Positions 26,536-36,295 of a DNA stretch of 64,000 nt are shown here, piece after piece. The notes beneath the pieces are model-generated. The model did no database searches, was not told where the DNA came from, and was given only the letters and a program-made list of their open reading frames with translations. The position numbers and the translations under genes are program-made. This DNA comes from CBDCUQ01 sp965222835 (GTDB lineage Bacteria; Pseudomonadota; Alphaproteobacteria; Rhizobiales; Hyphomicrobiaceae), in NCBI GenBank assembly GCA_965222835.1, contig CBDCUQ010000003.1:310001-374000 (forward strand), written 5' to 3'. Each line of letters opens with the position of its first letter. Position 1 is the stretch's first letter.

Positions 26536-27375
26536 ATGCCGGAAGGACTAAACACGTCTCTATTGGATCGGTCGATGGAGTGGATCATATCCGTGGCCCC
26601 TAACATTATTGCTGCGTTTGCCATCATCGTTGCTGGTTATCTGATCGCAAAGTATGCCGTGAGATCGGTCGCGCGCCTCTACGGCCGTGCCAAGGACGTC
26701 GATCAAAGCCTCCTTCATCTTGCGCAGCGGCTTATCAAATACGCGATCATGATCCTGGCAATCGTAGCGGCGTTGGGGCAACTCGGCGTGCATACGACCA
26801 GCTTGCTTGCAGCCCTTGGCGCGATCGGCTTGGCGATCGGTCTTGCGCTCAAAGATACGCTTTCCAATGTGGCCTCCGGCATCATGATCTTGTGGCTGAG
26901 GCCGTTCAAAGTCGGAGACTTCGTGGAAACCGCCGATGCCAGCGGCACAATCACTGAGATCGGCCTCTTCGCGACGCGCCTGAAGACGCTGGAGGGGTGT
27001 TTGGAGTTCGTTCCTAACTCCAATGTCTGGAGCAACACCATCTCCAACTTCACCGCAAACGGCACGCGCATGGTGCGCGAGGAGTTCGGGATCTGCTACG
27101 CGGACGACTTGAGAGAGGGGCGGCGGATTCTGCTTGATCTCGTCACGTCGGATGATCGCTTCCTCAACGATCCGGCGCCGAAAGTTCTGGTGACGACGCT
27201 GGGGGACAATTCCGTCGTACTCGAAGTCCGAGCGTGGACTCGCGCCAGCGACTGGGCGGGTGCGCGGTTCGATTTCATCGAGGCCGCCAAAGTCCAATTG
27301 GAAGCCGGCGGCTTGTCGTTCCCCTTCCCGCAGCAGGACGTCTACGTCAAAACGCTGGCCAAGCAGGAGGCGTAA
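26536..27375 (+). CDS. Small-conductance mechanosensitive channel MscS
   Basis: 279 residues, close to E. coli MscS (286). The ATG at 26536 has AGGAG 8 bases upstream. Three membrane helices are present: 'NIIAAFAIIVAGYLIAKYAV', 'LIKYAIMILAIVAALGQLGV', and the pore helix 'LLAALGAIGLAIGLALKDTL' with its Gly/Ala pattern. The beta domain follows: 'IMILWLRPFKVGDFVETADA' and 'GTITEIGLFATRLKTLEG'. The C-terminal cage part ends 'LSFPFPQQDVYVKTL', also conserved. It releases solutes on hypo-osmotic shock from the inner membrane. It is monocistronic, with a hairpin behind it. Confidence 0.95.
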   Translation: MPEGLNTSLLDRSMEWIISVAPNIIAAFAIIVAGYLIAKYAVRSVARLYGRAKDVDQSLLHLAQRLIKYAIMILAIVAALGQLGVHTTSLLAALGAIGLAIGLALKDTLSNVASGIMILWLRPFKVGDFVETADASGTITEIGLFATRLKTLEGCLEFVPNSNVWSNTISNFTANGTRMVREEFGICYADDLREGRRILLDLVTSDDRFLNDPAPKVLVTTLGDNSVVLEVRAWTRASDWAGARFDFIEAAKVQLEAGGLSFPFPQQDVYVKTLAKQEA

Positions 27376-27410
27376 GCTTTTGGATGGTGGGACGTGCGCG
27401 CGCGGCCCCT

Positions 27411-27438
27411 AACCGGGTTCAATCACGCGAACCCGGTT
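27411..27438. terminator. Stem-loop behind the MscS gene
   Basis: 'aaccgggttc' (27411-27420) is perfectly reverse-complementary to 'gaacccggtt' (27429-27438), with an 8-nt loop. It lies between two convergent genes and may serve both. A T-run is lacking. Confidence 0.55.
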
Positions 27439-27486
27439 GGGCCGGCAAACAGCCCCGCACGGCACGTGCGGAGGTGCAGCCCGAAT

Positions 27487-27747
27487 TCAGACTGCCGCGC
27501 GGCGAACGAGCCCGACGAGGAGTAGCACGATCACTGCGCCAATAGCAGCGTAGACGATGCTTCCGATGAGCGTGCCGCCTGCATAAAGCCCGAGCATGGG
27601 TAGCAGCATGCTCGCAACAAAGGCGCCAACGATGCCCAGCAGGATGTTGCCGACCAGGCCGAATCCGTAGCCTTCAACGATGTGACTGGCCAGGAAGCCA
27701 GCGGCTGCACCGACAAGCAGCATAACGAGAAGTGTCTCTATCATCAT
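27487..27747 (-). CDS. GlsB/YeaQ/YmgE-family stress-response membrane protein
   Basis: 86 residues from the first of two ATGs at 27747; GAGGT lies about 8 bases upstream. Three membrane helices with the family's Gly pattern: 'LLVMLLVGAAAGFLASHIV', 'GYGFGLVGNILLGIVGAFVA' and 'LIGSIVYAAIGAVIVLLLVG'. The 'GNILLGIVGA' motif is diagnostic of transglycosylase-associated / GlsB proteins. They are small inner-membrane proteins linked to general stress; mechanism unknown. Single gene, convergent with the MscS gene. Confidence 0.9.
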   Translation of the reverse strand: MMIETLLVMLLVGAAAGFLASHIVEGYGFGLVGNILLGIVGAFVASMLLPMLGLYAGGTLIGSIVYAAIGAVIVLLLVGLVRRAAV

Positions 27748-28048
27748 GATTATTACCTCACAGAGAAGGTGACGTTTGACTGCGTATTTTACATCAGTTT
27801 GGACGTGACCGTGTGCACCAGGGGGAGGTGTTTTGCGTGTTAGGGCTAACCCGCTCATGATGCAGAGCAGCAATAATTTCGGTCATGGGCGGACGCTCCA
27901 AAACTGCGGACTTCGACGCCTTTTGCCAACGGACTGTCGGGGGCGTTGGCGCCGAGCCGGTGGGGCTGGGTGTTCGGTTGTGGCGATGGGGGAGGGGTAA
28001 AGGTGTGAGACAAACAGACTTCGATCTCAACCAAGATCTGTCCTTAGC
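27748..28048. other. Intergenic region, nothing recognised
   Basis: 301 bp between the GlsB-like gene and the end of the RND transporter gene, both read leftward. It should hold the GlsB-like gene's promoter. I see no repeat or clear terminator. Confidence 0.5.
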
Positions 28049-31000
28049 CTAGTTGCTCACCGGTTCGGCCGCGGACATGGCTCTGGATTCCCGTGCGAGT
28101 GTACTCAGGCCGAAGTCGTCGAGGATTGCATAGATTGCCGGGACGACAAACAAGACCAAAACGGTTGAGGCCAGCAGCCCAAATGCCAGGCTGGTGACCA
28201 AGGGAATCAGAACTTGGGCTTGAAGGCTCGTTTCGGTCAGAATTGGCAAGAGGCCAAGGATGGTCGTAATCGACGTCAGGAAGATGGCCCGGAAACGCGC
28301 CCGGGCGGCTTTCGGCGCCGCCTCCGCCACTGTGGCGCCGGCCTTGTGATGATCCTTGATGAAGTTGACCAGTAGGATCGAGTCATTGACCACAACGCCA
28401 GCCAGCGCGGTAAAGCCGAGCATGCTTGGCATGGTGAAATCGAGCCCCATAGCGATGTGGCCAATGACAACGCCAATGAAAGCGAGCGGAATGACGATCA
28501 TGACGACAACCGGCTCCACATAGCTGCGAAATTGAAAACTTAGGATCAGAAACAGACCGACCAGGCCAAGGAGAAACCCGCCGATCATCGAGACCTGCGT
28601 GGTCTGGGCCTCTTTGTTCTGACCTTCGACGGCCAGGCTTACGCCGGGATGTCGCTTCAGGAAGTCTGGCAGGAACCGGGCCCGGGTGTCCGAGATGATC
28701 TCATTAGCGTTGGCTACGCGCACGTCCACGTCGCCTTGAATGGTGACAGTGCGCACGCCATCAACGCGGTTGATCCTGGCGTAGCCTCTCGATTCCTCCA
28801 ATCTCGCAACGGCGGTCAGCGGCACTCTTTCGCCCTCGGGCGTGGAGACCGTGAAGTTGTCGAGATCGGACATGCTGTCTCTGTTGACGACGGACAGCCT
28901 GACATCGATTTCGAAGGATTCCGGGCCGACCTGGATCTCGTTGACTGTTGTACCAAAGAAGGCGGTCCGCAACTGATCAGCGACACTCCGGGCATCGAGA
29001 CCCAAGTTCTTCGCCCCTTCTTTTAGACGGATGCTGATTTCCGGTTTGCCGGGCCGCAGGTCGTCGGTTAGGTCATGCACGCCGACATAGCGGCGCAACC
29101 AGTCCTGCAGTTCGAGCGATGCCGCCTTCAAGGACGCCAGGTCGGCACCCTTTAGGCGCAAGTCGATCGCACGACCCGCTGGGCCAACTGCAGGCTCAGT
29201 GAACTTGAGGGCGATCACATCGGGAATGTCGCCGAGTTCCTTGCGCCACAGCGCAAAGATCTCGTCGTTTGATGTCGTGCGGATATCGGCACTTATGAGA
29301 TCAGCGCCGACCGTCGCCACGTGTGTTCCGTTCTCGTAGGCATCTTCATTCTTGTTGAAGCTAACACTAACATTCCTGACCAGCGCCTGCCCTTCGGGCT
29401 GAGCCGGCGCTAATGCCTTGTCGACGCGCGCGAGCGCCGCGGCGACTTGATCCACGACTGTCTCGGTGCGGCTCAAGGGCGTGCCCTGGGGCAACAGGAT
29501 TCTCGCCTCAAGCGTGTCGCCGTCCAGATCGGGGAAGGCAGAGAATTTCAGCACACCGCCGGCGATTGCAGAAATGGAGAGCAGAAGGCAGGCGATTGCG
29601 CAGCCGACCGTCAAATAACGCCATTTCACGGTCACATCGACAACCCGGCCGATGTAGTTATCGCGAATCCAGGATACCTTTTGGTCGACCCAGTTCTGGA
29701 CCGCCGGGGGGGACTTGCTCGCGTGGTGAAGAGAGTGGCTGAGATGGTTGGGTAGAATAAGAAAGGCCTCAATCAGGGAGATCACCAGGACGCAAAGCAT
29801 TACGACAGGGACAACCTTCAATATGGCGCCAATATCGCCTTTGAGAAACGCCAGCGATCCGAAAATGCACACAGTCGTCGCGAATGAGGAGAGGACGCCA
29901 GGCAGAACCTGACGTGTTCCGTCGATAGCCGCGTCCAGTCGCGGTTTGCCGTTGTGCCGCTGGGTTGCGATGTTTTCGGATATGACGATTGCATCGTCCA
30001 TCAATAGGCCAACCACGATCAAGAGTCCGACCATCGTCAGCATGTTGATGGAATAACCGATTACGGTCATGACCGCGACCGCACCCATAAAGGAGACCGG
30101 AAGCCCCATCGCTATCCAAAAGGAGTAGCGCAAGCCAAAGAACAGCCACATGGACAAGAACACGAGCGCCAACCCCTGCGCTCCGTTTGTCAGCAAGAGA
30201 TTGAGCCGGTCGCGCACGATTGATGACACGTCATTGGTGACAACGAAGTCAACGCCGGGTGGTGCGATCTGCTTTTCATGCGCAATAAATGTATTAATGG
30301 CATCTATCACTCGGAGCGTGTCTTCATTTTCCGTCTTGGTCACGCTCAGCACCGCAGCCAGCTTGCCGTTGAAGAGAATTTTTTCCTCATCTAGATCAAA
30401 ACGGTCGGTAATCGTCGCAATGTCCCCAAGGCGGATCTGTCCTCCCTGCGATCCCGACACCACAATGAGATCCAAGTACTCGTGCACTTTCTTTCGCTCA
30501 TCAGCAAAGCGCACAAGCACCTGGCCTTCCGAAGCATCAATGTTCCCTGCGGGAAGATCGACGCTTTGCCGACGGACGGCGTCAGCAATGTCGGTAATGC
30601 TTAGGCCAAACTGGCGAAGCGTCGCGTCTTCGATTTCAATGCGGATTTGGTGGTCGGAAAATCCAGTGATTTCGATCTTCGGGATACCACCCCAACGGAG
30701 CATCCTTTCCTTGACTTCCTCTGCGTAGGCTTTGAGGTCGGGACGCTGCTCTGGACCTGTAACTGCTACGGAGGCGACGAAATCGGTACGCCCTAACTGT
30801 TTGATCACAGGCTCTTCGACTTCGTCCGGAAAATCGTCGATCGCGTCGACCTCGGTTTTTACGTCGGAGAAAAAGCGATCCAGATTGCCGCCCTCCGTCA
30901 TCTCGACAACGGCCTTGGCCGTGTTTTCACGGGCGTCACACTCAACCTCGACCACGTTATCGACGCCGTCGACCGCGTCCTCAAGGCGCCGGCAAACGGC

Positions 31001-31177
31001 CTCTTCGACATCCTCTGGCCGAGCGCCCGGATAGACGACGGTGACTTGAACGCGCCGCGGTTCGATCCGCGGAAATGTCTCGCGCTGCAACTGCGGCGCC
31101 GCGTAAAGCCCAGCCGCCAGGAAGCCGATCATCAAGAGATTGGCGACAGTCGGATGGGCCGCGAAAAACTTGATCAC
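28049..31177 (-). CDS. RND-family efflux transporter, inner-membrane subunit
   Basis: 1042 residues, the usual size of AcrB-type pumps. The N-terminus 'MIKFFAAHPTVANLLMIGFL' is the first membrane helix; the porter part has 'VTVVYPGARPEDVEEAVCRR' ; helix 4 carries the paired proton-relay aspartates in 'GLLMDDAIVISENIATQ'; the second half repeats the layout with 'GFTALAGVVVNDSILLVNF'. It trades protons for drugs, metals or lipids across the inner membrane as a trimer. 'RIEPRRVQVTVVYPG' places it with the MdtB/AcrB-like hydrophobe branch rather than CusA. The GTG start overlaps the stop of the adaptor gene (GTGA). No outer-membrane channel gene is adjacent. Confidence 0.95.
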   Translation of the reverse strand: MIKFFAAHPTVANLLMIGFLAAGLYAAPQLQRETFPRIEPRRVQVTVVYPGARPEDVEEAVCRRLEDAVDGVDNVVEVECDARENTAKAVVEMTEGGNLDRFFSDVKTEVDAIDDFPDEVEEPVIKQLGRTDFVASVAVTGPEQRPDLKAYAEEVKERMLRWGGIPKIEITGFSDHQIRIEIEDATLRQFGLSITDIADAVRRQSVDLPAGNIDASEGQVLVRFADERKKVHEYLDLIVVSGSQGGQIRLGDIATITDRFDLDEEKILFNGKLAAVLSVTKTENEDTLRVIDAINTFIAHEKQIAPPGVDFVVTNDVSSIVRDRLNLLLTNGAQGLALVFLSMWLFFGLRYSFWIAMGLPVSFMGAVAVMTVIGYSINMLTMVGLLIVVGLLMDDAIVISENIATQRHNGKPRLDAAIDGTRQVLPGVLSSFATTVCIFGSLAFLKGDIGAILKVVPVVMLCVLVISLIEAFLILPNHLSHSLHHASKSPPAVQNWVDQKVSWIRDNYIGRVVDVTVKWRYLTVGCAIACLLLSISAIAGGVLKFSAFPDLDGDTLEARILLPQGTPLSRTETVVDQVAAALARVDKALAPAQPEGQALVRNVSVSFNKNEDAYENGTHVATVGADLISADIRTTSNDEIFALWRKELGDIPDVIALKFTEPAVGPAGRAIDLRLKGADLASLKAASLELQDWLRRYVGVHDLTDDLRPGKPEISIRLKEGAKNLGLDARSVADQLRTAFFGTTVNEIQVGPESFEIDVRLSVVNRDSMSDLDNFTVSTPEGERVPLTAVARLEESRGYARINRVDGVRTVTIQGDVDVRVANANEIISDTRARFLPDFLKRHPGVSLAVEGQNKEAQTTQVSMIGGFLLGLVGLFLILSFQFRSYVEPVVVMIVIPLAFIGVVIGHIAMGLDFTMPSMLGFTALAGVVVNDSILLVNFIKDHHKAGATVAEAAPKAARARFRAIFLTSITTILGLLPILTETSLQAQVLIPLVTSLAFGLLASTVLVLFVVPAIYAILDDFGLSTLARESRAMSAAEPVSN

Positions 31178-32562
31178 TGGACCGCCTCTTTTGCCGCCGC
31201 CTTGCCAGCAATTCTCTTAGCCAGGTCGGTATCCGGCGTTGTCTTGAGCTTCATTCCCGGAATGGCCGGACTGAGATCGCTGACAACGACGTTCTCCCCG
31301 GGCTTAACACCGCTTGAAATTACGGCCAGATCGCCTTGGACCAGGCCTATCTTCGCAGACCTGACCTCGAGGCGGTTGTCACCGTCGGCGATATAGATCT
31401 GGCCGGCGTGCAATGCAGAACGCGGAACGATAACCTTTCCCGGTAACGGTTTGGTGCGCAACTCCACCTCAACGAACATCCCCTTGACGAGGGGTGGCCG
31501 GCGACCGGGCACAGCGCGGGCATAGGGATTGTCAACGGAGACGATGGCGCCAACAGTCCGGGTCTTGGGATCCACGGTATCGCTGATCCGCACAACCCGG
31601 CCTTGCCATTCGACATCATTGTTGTCGAAGCGCAGCCGGACAATGGCGTGCAGGCCGAACTTAGCGGCAAATTGTGAGATGGTTCTGCCGGTCACGCCGG
31701 GGCGAACCGCTTCTGGGCGAACGCTTTCTCCCATCATTGCATCAATGAGATTACGAAAATGCGATTGGGGTATCTGTGCCTCGACCTCCGCGGCCTGCAT
31801 GCCATCCAGCGATCCCAAAACAGTGCCGACCCCCACATATTGCGTGATCTCAACATTGGTTTCGGCAACGCGTCCATCGAAGGGGATTTTGATACTCGTG
31901 CGCTCCAGATCGAGCTTCGCGGTCTCCAGTTGCGTTCGATAGACGGCGATCTGCTCATCTTGGGTGGCCTTCTGGACAGGAAGCAGATCCAGGTTGTTGC
32001 GGAGATTTTGAACCTTGACGGTTTGCGCCAGCAGGTCGCTCTGTTCCTGATCAACTGTAGCTTGCGCCGCCACGCCCCGATCCAGCAGCTTACGCACGCG
32101 CGCAAGCTCATCTCTCCTGACCTCAAGCGACTCGAGTTCAATCTTGAGCGAACTGCGCGTGTTCTCCTCGGTAACAGTCAGCTCTCTGAGCTTGGCCTCT
32201 CCGGACCGGATGTTGGCTTCGGCCTGCTTTATCGCGATCTTATAGTCACTGGGCGAAATGCGGACGATTTCGGTGCCGGATGTAAGAATCCCGCCCTTCT
32301 TGAAATCGGGATGCACGTAGTCGACCCGGCCTTTGACCTGGGCGACGGCATCCCAGACGCGCCCCGGCTTGACCGAGCCAAAGCCGACTGCCTTGGGAAC
32401 GATCTCTGATTCTACGGCCTCAATTACCCGAATATGGCGCACCCGCTCGGCCGGTGGCGTTTGTTGGGGCGGTTTTTTGGAGGCGAGTTGGTAGACGAGT
32501 ACAGCCGCCCCCAGGATCATCGGAGGAAGGATCAGTAGTTTGCGCATGTGTGAGGTGTCCAT
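31174..32562 (-). CDS. RND efflux periplasmic adaptor subunit
   Basis: 462 residues from the ATG at 32562, which has GGAGG 5 bases upstream (a GTG directly before is less likely). Membrane anchor 'LLILPPMILGAAVLVYQLAS', then the first lipoyl half with 'SVKPGRVWDAVAQVKGRVDY', a coiled coil (about 105-215; 'LESLEVRRDELARVRKLLDR'), the second lipoyl half 'RTSIKIPFDGRVAETNVEI', beta-barrel ('VEWQGRVVRISDTVDPKTR') and a C-terminal membrane-proximal domain ('GLVQGDLAVISSGVKPGENV'). It bridges the pump to an outer-membrane channel. It is the first gene of a two-gene unit with the transporter. Confidence 0.94.
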   Translation of the reverse strand: MDTSHMRKLLILPPMILGAAVLVYQLASKKPPQQTPPAERVRHIRVIEAVESEIVPKAVGFGSVKPGRVWDAVAQVKGRVDYVHPDFKKGGILTSGTEIVRISPSDYKIAIKQAEANIRSGEAKLRELTVTEENTRSSLKIELESLEVRRDELARVRKLLDRGVAAQATVDQEQSDLLAQTVKVQNLRNNLDLLPVQKATQDEQIAVYRTQLETAKLDLERTSIKIPFDGRVAETNVEITQYVGVGTVLGSLDGMQAAEVEAQIPQSHFRNLIDAMMGESVRPEAVRPGVTGRTISQFAAKFGLHAIVRLRFDNNDVEWQGRVVRISDTVDPKTRTVGAIVSVDNPYARAVPGRRPPLVKGMFVEVELRTKPLPGKVIVPRSALHAGQIYIADGDNRLEVRSAKIGLVQGDLAVISSGVKPGENVVVSDLSPAIPGMKLKTTPDTDLAKRIAGKAAAKEAVQ

Positions 32563-32807
32563 CACGCCTCCGTGGTTACCCGAACAGACTGCTGACGGAG
32601 AGCCAAAACATCAATACAAAAGATCAGGAGCCGATGCGCTTCGTCCCACTTTGACGTTCCGTTTTGATTCTACAATCGACAGTCGCGCGCGCCACGCTTC
32701 CCTCAACCCTCACGCCTCTTGCTTGACGCGGATGTCGGACTGAGCGGCCTTTTGCCGGTGATTGTTGTGGGCACCGGCGCGGTGCCGAAGGTGTCGCCGG
32801 GAGCCCG

Positions 32808-33482
32808 TCAGGCAAGTTCCCACTGGTCGCGCCAGTCGGATGTCACATAGTTGATGATGATCGAACGGCGTAGGCCTTCAACCTTGTGATGGCCGACGCC
32901 ATGCCAGCTTTTTTTTGAGGGGATGAAGATCACACCGAGGTTCTTTCCGTAGGGTGCTGACGTCACATATTTGAAGTCCGGTGGGCCTTCATGAATGTCG
33001 GTGCCGGCCAGTTTCAGACCCTGGTCATCCGACAAGTAGACGAGCATTGTGAATTTCTTGACAAAGATATCCGTGTGCGGCTCCAGCCAGAAGCCAGGCG
33101 TATCCTGGCAGTATTCGATGCGCAGGCGGGTATCTGACAAGTCGGTTCCCGTCTTTTGCTCGATCGCTTTTCTGACACGGGGATCTTGAAATCCCTCAAC
33201 CACGCGGCGGCAAACTGGATGTCGTTCCTGGTTCTCGGGCGTGAAATAAACACGCATCGCGTTGTTGGTTTCGCGACGGCCGTTGAAGATGGCCTCACTT
33301 GACGGCGGCGGGATCGGCAAATCGATCAGGTCTTCCACGTCCTTGGCGGGCAAGGGGAGCTTCAGAAGCCAGTAGTCGAACGGCTCATTCTGATGATCGG
33401 CGTTTTCCAGACACTCGAGAAAGGCTTCCGCTACCGAATTCGGTGCGGGTGCGCTTGCCAGAAGCCGTGCCAACTCGGACAT
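32808..33482 (-). CDS. 2-oxoglutarate/Fe(II)-dependent oxygenase (second of a pair)
   Basis: 224 residues. A jelly-roll oxygenase with the iron triad visible: His and Asp in 'FWLEPHTDIFVKKFTMLVYL' and the distal His in 'SKKSWHGVGHHKVEGLRRS', whose Arg ('LRRSIIINYV') would bind the carboxylate of 2-oxoglutarate. It would hydroxylate a substrate while turning 2-oxoglutarate into succinate. The ATG lies one base after the stop of the first oxygenase gene, so the two are co-translated. The sequence differs clearly from its neighbour, so they probably have different substrates. Related proteins sit in glycan or small-molecule pathways; none can be named here. Confidence 0.85.
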   Translation of the reverse strand: MSELARLLASAPAPNSVAEAFLECLENADHQNEPFDYWLLKLPLPAKDVEDLIDLPIPPPSSEAIFNGRRETNNAMRVYFTPENQERHPVCRRVVEGFQDPRVRKAIEQKTGTDLSDTRLRIEYCQDTPGFWLEPHTDIFVKKFTMLVYLSDDQGLKLAGTDIHEGPPDFKYVTSAPYGKNLGVIFIPSKKSWHGVGHHKVEGLRRSIIINYVTSDWRDQWELA

Positions 33483-33483
33483 G

Positions 33484-34113
33484 TTATTTTCCTTTGTAGA
33501 AAAACGGCATGAGTTTCTTGATCTTTGCAGACAGCTTGTGGCGGCCGATCTGCCGCGCCAGCGCTGCTTCCGAACGAACCCAATTGAACATCACGTAGCG
33601 GCGCTGACCGACAAAGGGTTTGTGGCCGTGCCAGGAGTTGTCTGCGACCTTGAACCCTGCCAGCGTTCCACCGTTGGGCGGGATTTCAGCGGCGTAATCC
33701 TCGATGTCATCGGGTCCGCGCAACATGCGTAATCGTCCGCCGCCGTCGTCCCACTTGCCGTTCAGATAGAGCAAACAGGTTGCAACCTTATCCTTGGTGT
33801 CGGTATGGGCGCGCCCGTCCTTGGACTGCGCGTGGCCACGCACTGTGATCATCAACGGCAGGCCGACGAGATCGACGCCGAGCTTGTCACCGACGAGGCG
33901 TGCAAGATCGTTAGAACGGATTTCCTCGACAAGGCGGTCAAATGCCGGCCCGTAGTCCAGTGCGGACAACGGGTACACGCCCGGCTTTTCGATGGGTGGG
34001 AAATCGTCGCGAATGGCCGACAGATCAGACTCGCTCAGAACGCCGGTGGCGGCGAAGAACTTGAACGGATCGTCTGTCACTGGCGCTTTGTTGATCTGCT
34101 CATGATCAATCAC
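33484..34113 (-). CDS. 2-oxoglutarate/Fe(II)-dependent oxygenase (first of a pair)
   Basis: 209 residues from the GTG at 34113, chosen because GGGGGAG stands 8 bases upstream; the open frame runs on to 34284 without family character. The iron site is seen in 'SKDGRAHTDTKDKVATCLLY' (His, Asp) and 'ADNSWHGHKPFVGQRRYVMF' (His, then Arg for 2-oxoglutarate). The N-terminal part 'DPFKFFAATGVLSESDLSAI' is a helical support. It ends with a basic tail, 'KLSAKIKKLMPFFYKGK', which could touch membrane or nucleic acid. It forms a two-gene unit with the next oxygenase. Confidence 0.85.
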   Translation of the reverse strand: MIDHEQINKAPVTDDPFKFFAATGVLSESDLSAIRDDFPPIEKPGVYPLSALDYGPAFDRLVEEIRSNDLARLVGDKLGVDLVGLPLMITVRGHAQSKDGRAHTDTKDKVATCLLYLNGKWDDGGGRLRMLRGPDDIEDYAAEIPPNGGTLAGFKVADNSWHGHKPFVGQRRYVMFNWVRSEAALARQIGRHKLSAKIKKLMPFFYKGK

Positions 34114-34656
34114 GGTTCGGCTCCCCCTGAGCTGTCGCCTGGTCGGCAGGACTCGGCAGGACGGGGGCCGCGCGACGATCGCGACCTTACCGGTACGACG
34201 GCAGTTGCGTTCGACCCGCCGGTGTGCGCCACCATCCCCGGGCCAGAAAACTAGTGTGATCACCCTGGACCAGCTTGATCTCAATCAACCCCTGGGGGGC
34301 GGTGGTGGTGCGGCTGATGGGTTGCCTGTGAGGATTGTTGGGCGTGGGGGTGGGGTGTTTGTGAGGGTTGGAGTTGGGGTGTGGGGGGAGAAGTGAGTGG
34401 GGCTTGATTAGCTGTTTAGTGGCGATGGGAATCTGGTCGGCTATCGAGCGGAGTTCGTTAATCTGGCAGAGCTTGCCAGATCTGCCGGGACTTGGGGTAC
34501 GATTAACGGTAGTTCTTGCATGATTAACCATGTCTCTACATACAGACTTGGGAAACACCGAATTAAGCGAAAATTTCACATTTCTAATTTCAACTGCAGT
34601 CGGACAGTCGGCCGCGGAACTGACGATGGTGCGTGCACAATGTGGAGGCGTTGAAA
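34114..34656. other. Intergenic region with G-rich low-complexity stretch
   Basis: 543 bp between divergent genes. Around 34290-34395 the + strand is strongly G-rich ('gggggcggtggtggtgcggc'), the rest is AT-richer. It must hold the promoters of the oxygenase pair and of the vWA gene. No gene is recognised. Confidence 0.5.
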
Positions 34657-35904
34657 ATGTTGGGGCAGCCTATCGACAAATTTTTGTCGAATGAGCGCGG
34701 CGCTATTGCGATCATCTTTGCGTTTGTCATATTGGTCTTGCTTGTGACGGTCGGCGTTGCGGTCGACATTAGTAAGGCCCATCGGACGAAAACTGCTATG
34801 GCGAGTGCAGCGGATGCTGCTGCTTTGGCCGTGGCGCGGGCGGGTGCCCACAATCCCTCCCTGTCGATTAGTGAACTTAGGAAATTGGGTGACAAGTTTT
34901 TTCGAAGCCAAATTCAGTCGACGGCTCTTCTCGAAGGGATAACAAAGATTGATGTGGATGCCGTTCGGAATGGCGGCACCGTAAAAGCCACGGTCACTTA
35001 CGACGTAAATTCAAAGAATTCCTTTGGAGGATTTCTTGGCGGTTGGGTTACGGATGTAGGTGGGTCGGCTATCGCTGAGATTGGGGCAGGCGCACTCGAC
35101 GTCTTTCTGGCATTGGATATTTCTGACTCGATGGGGCTTGGCGCGTCCGAAGACGATCAAATGCAGCTAAGAAACGAGATCGGCTGTGTGTTTGCTTGCC
35201 ACACACCTGAGGGTGGATCTGGGCCTACTCTGGATACGGCCAAACAACTCAGCATAAGACTGCGGTTGGATGTTCTCAAGACTGCTTCACAGAATTTAAT
35301 TGATCAGATGCAAACTGACCTTGCCAGCTCAGACTTGAGAGTTGCGGTCTACTCATTTCATAATAATGCACGCGAAGTTCAAACCTTGAGCTCTTTTCTT
35401 GAGACTGCGAAACAGGAAATTGGCAAACTAGAACTTGCGGACGGCATCCAAATTAGTGAAACGCCAGGAAGCGAGGAGCAGGCGGGTGAAACCCTACCCG
35501 AAAAACTGCCCACACTTTTGAAACAAGCGATCGATGAAAGTGGACCCAATCAGAAAAAACTCGTGATATTGATCACGGATGGTGTGAAGACGATCCGGCC
35601 ATACTTTGCTGGTGGGTATGCAGGCCTCTACTCATATCCATATGACCCTGCAATGTGCGACGACCTTAAGGCTGCCGGTGTCGAAGTGGCTGTGGTTCAG
35701 ATTAAGTATAACTATTGGCAAAAGGAAACGGATCCTTCTTATTCAAGCGCCGTCGAGTACATGGCGGATCAAATCGGACCAAACCTTGAAGCATGTGCGT
35801 CGCCCGGGTTGTTCTTTTCGGGTGACCAACCGGATGAAATCGAGGTGGCTATGGCCAATGTTTGGAACGCTTATAAAACTTCGTTGCTGCGACTAACGCA
35901 CTGA
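34657..35904 (+). CDS. TadG-like protein with von Willebrand factor A domain
   Basis: 415 residues; the ATG at 34657 has GGAGG 9 bases upstream, better than the GTG at 34633. The N-terminal segment is typical of TadE/TadG: 'RGAIAIIFAFVILVLLVTVG' then 'VAVDISKAHRTKTAMASAAD' with 'AAALAVARAG'. The vWA domain starts at 'DVFLALDISDSMG' (metal site DxSxS) and has 'KLVILITDGVKTI'. 'GCVFACHTPEGG' is a Cys pair often found in this branch. Codon use is AT-richer than in most neighbours. It is a distant paralogue of the gene at 12091-13614 and no pilus gene lies beside it. Confidence 0.85.
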   Translation: MLGQPIDKFLSNERGAIAIIFAFVILVLLVTVGVAVDISKAHRTKTAMASAADAAALAVARAGAHNPSLSISELRKLGDKFFRSQIQSTALLEGITKIDVDAVRNGGTVKATVTYDVNSKNSFGGFLGGWVTDVGGSAIAEIGAGALDVFLALDISDSMGLGASEDDQMQLRNEIGCVFACHTPEGGSGPTLDTAKQLSIRLRLDVLKTASQNLIDQMQTDLASSDLRVAVYSFHNNAREVQTLSSFLETAKQEIGKLELADGIQISETPGSEEQAGETLPEKLPTLLKQAIDESGPNQKKLVILITDGVKTIRPYFAGGYAGLYSYPYDPAMCDDLKAAGVEVAVVQIKYNYWQKETDPSYSSAVEYMADQIGPNLEACASPGLFFSGDQPDEIEVAMANVWNAYKTSLLRLTH

Positions 35905-36295
35905 TTGGCGCATTGTTTTTTCCGGGTTCTAGATCCCGTCAGTTGAGTATCTGTTTCTTGGCTGTTACAATTCCGAAATCATCTGACAGGTATTTCAGAT
36001 TTGCGTTGCGGCGAGTGGGTCCAGAGTCTGCTGTAAAGCGGGGGCCATTTGAGGTTGCTTGCGCGCTGCGCGATTGTGGTGCCTTTGCCTACTATGAACA
36101 GCAGTAACTAGAGAACCTGCTAAATTGGTTCGGTCAAATCCTTCGGCGGCCGTCGCGGTTGCACTCACGCACCGTCATGCGCAGGTCCATGAACACCAAA
36201 GATACAGCAGTCGTTCGATGTGTTTAGCTCGGTTTCGCCAGATTGCCCCTGACGCTGTGCGGGAGATGCCGTAAGAATCTACCCTTCCCGCTGAG
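35905..36295. other. Intergenic region, nothing recognised
   Basis: 391 bp between the convergent vWA and TIR genes. A short open frame (35913-36107, +) ends in a protein-like stretch but has no ribosome site or family match that I know. No terminator hairpin is obvious. Confidence 0.4.
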
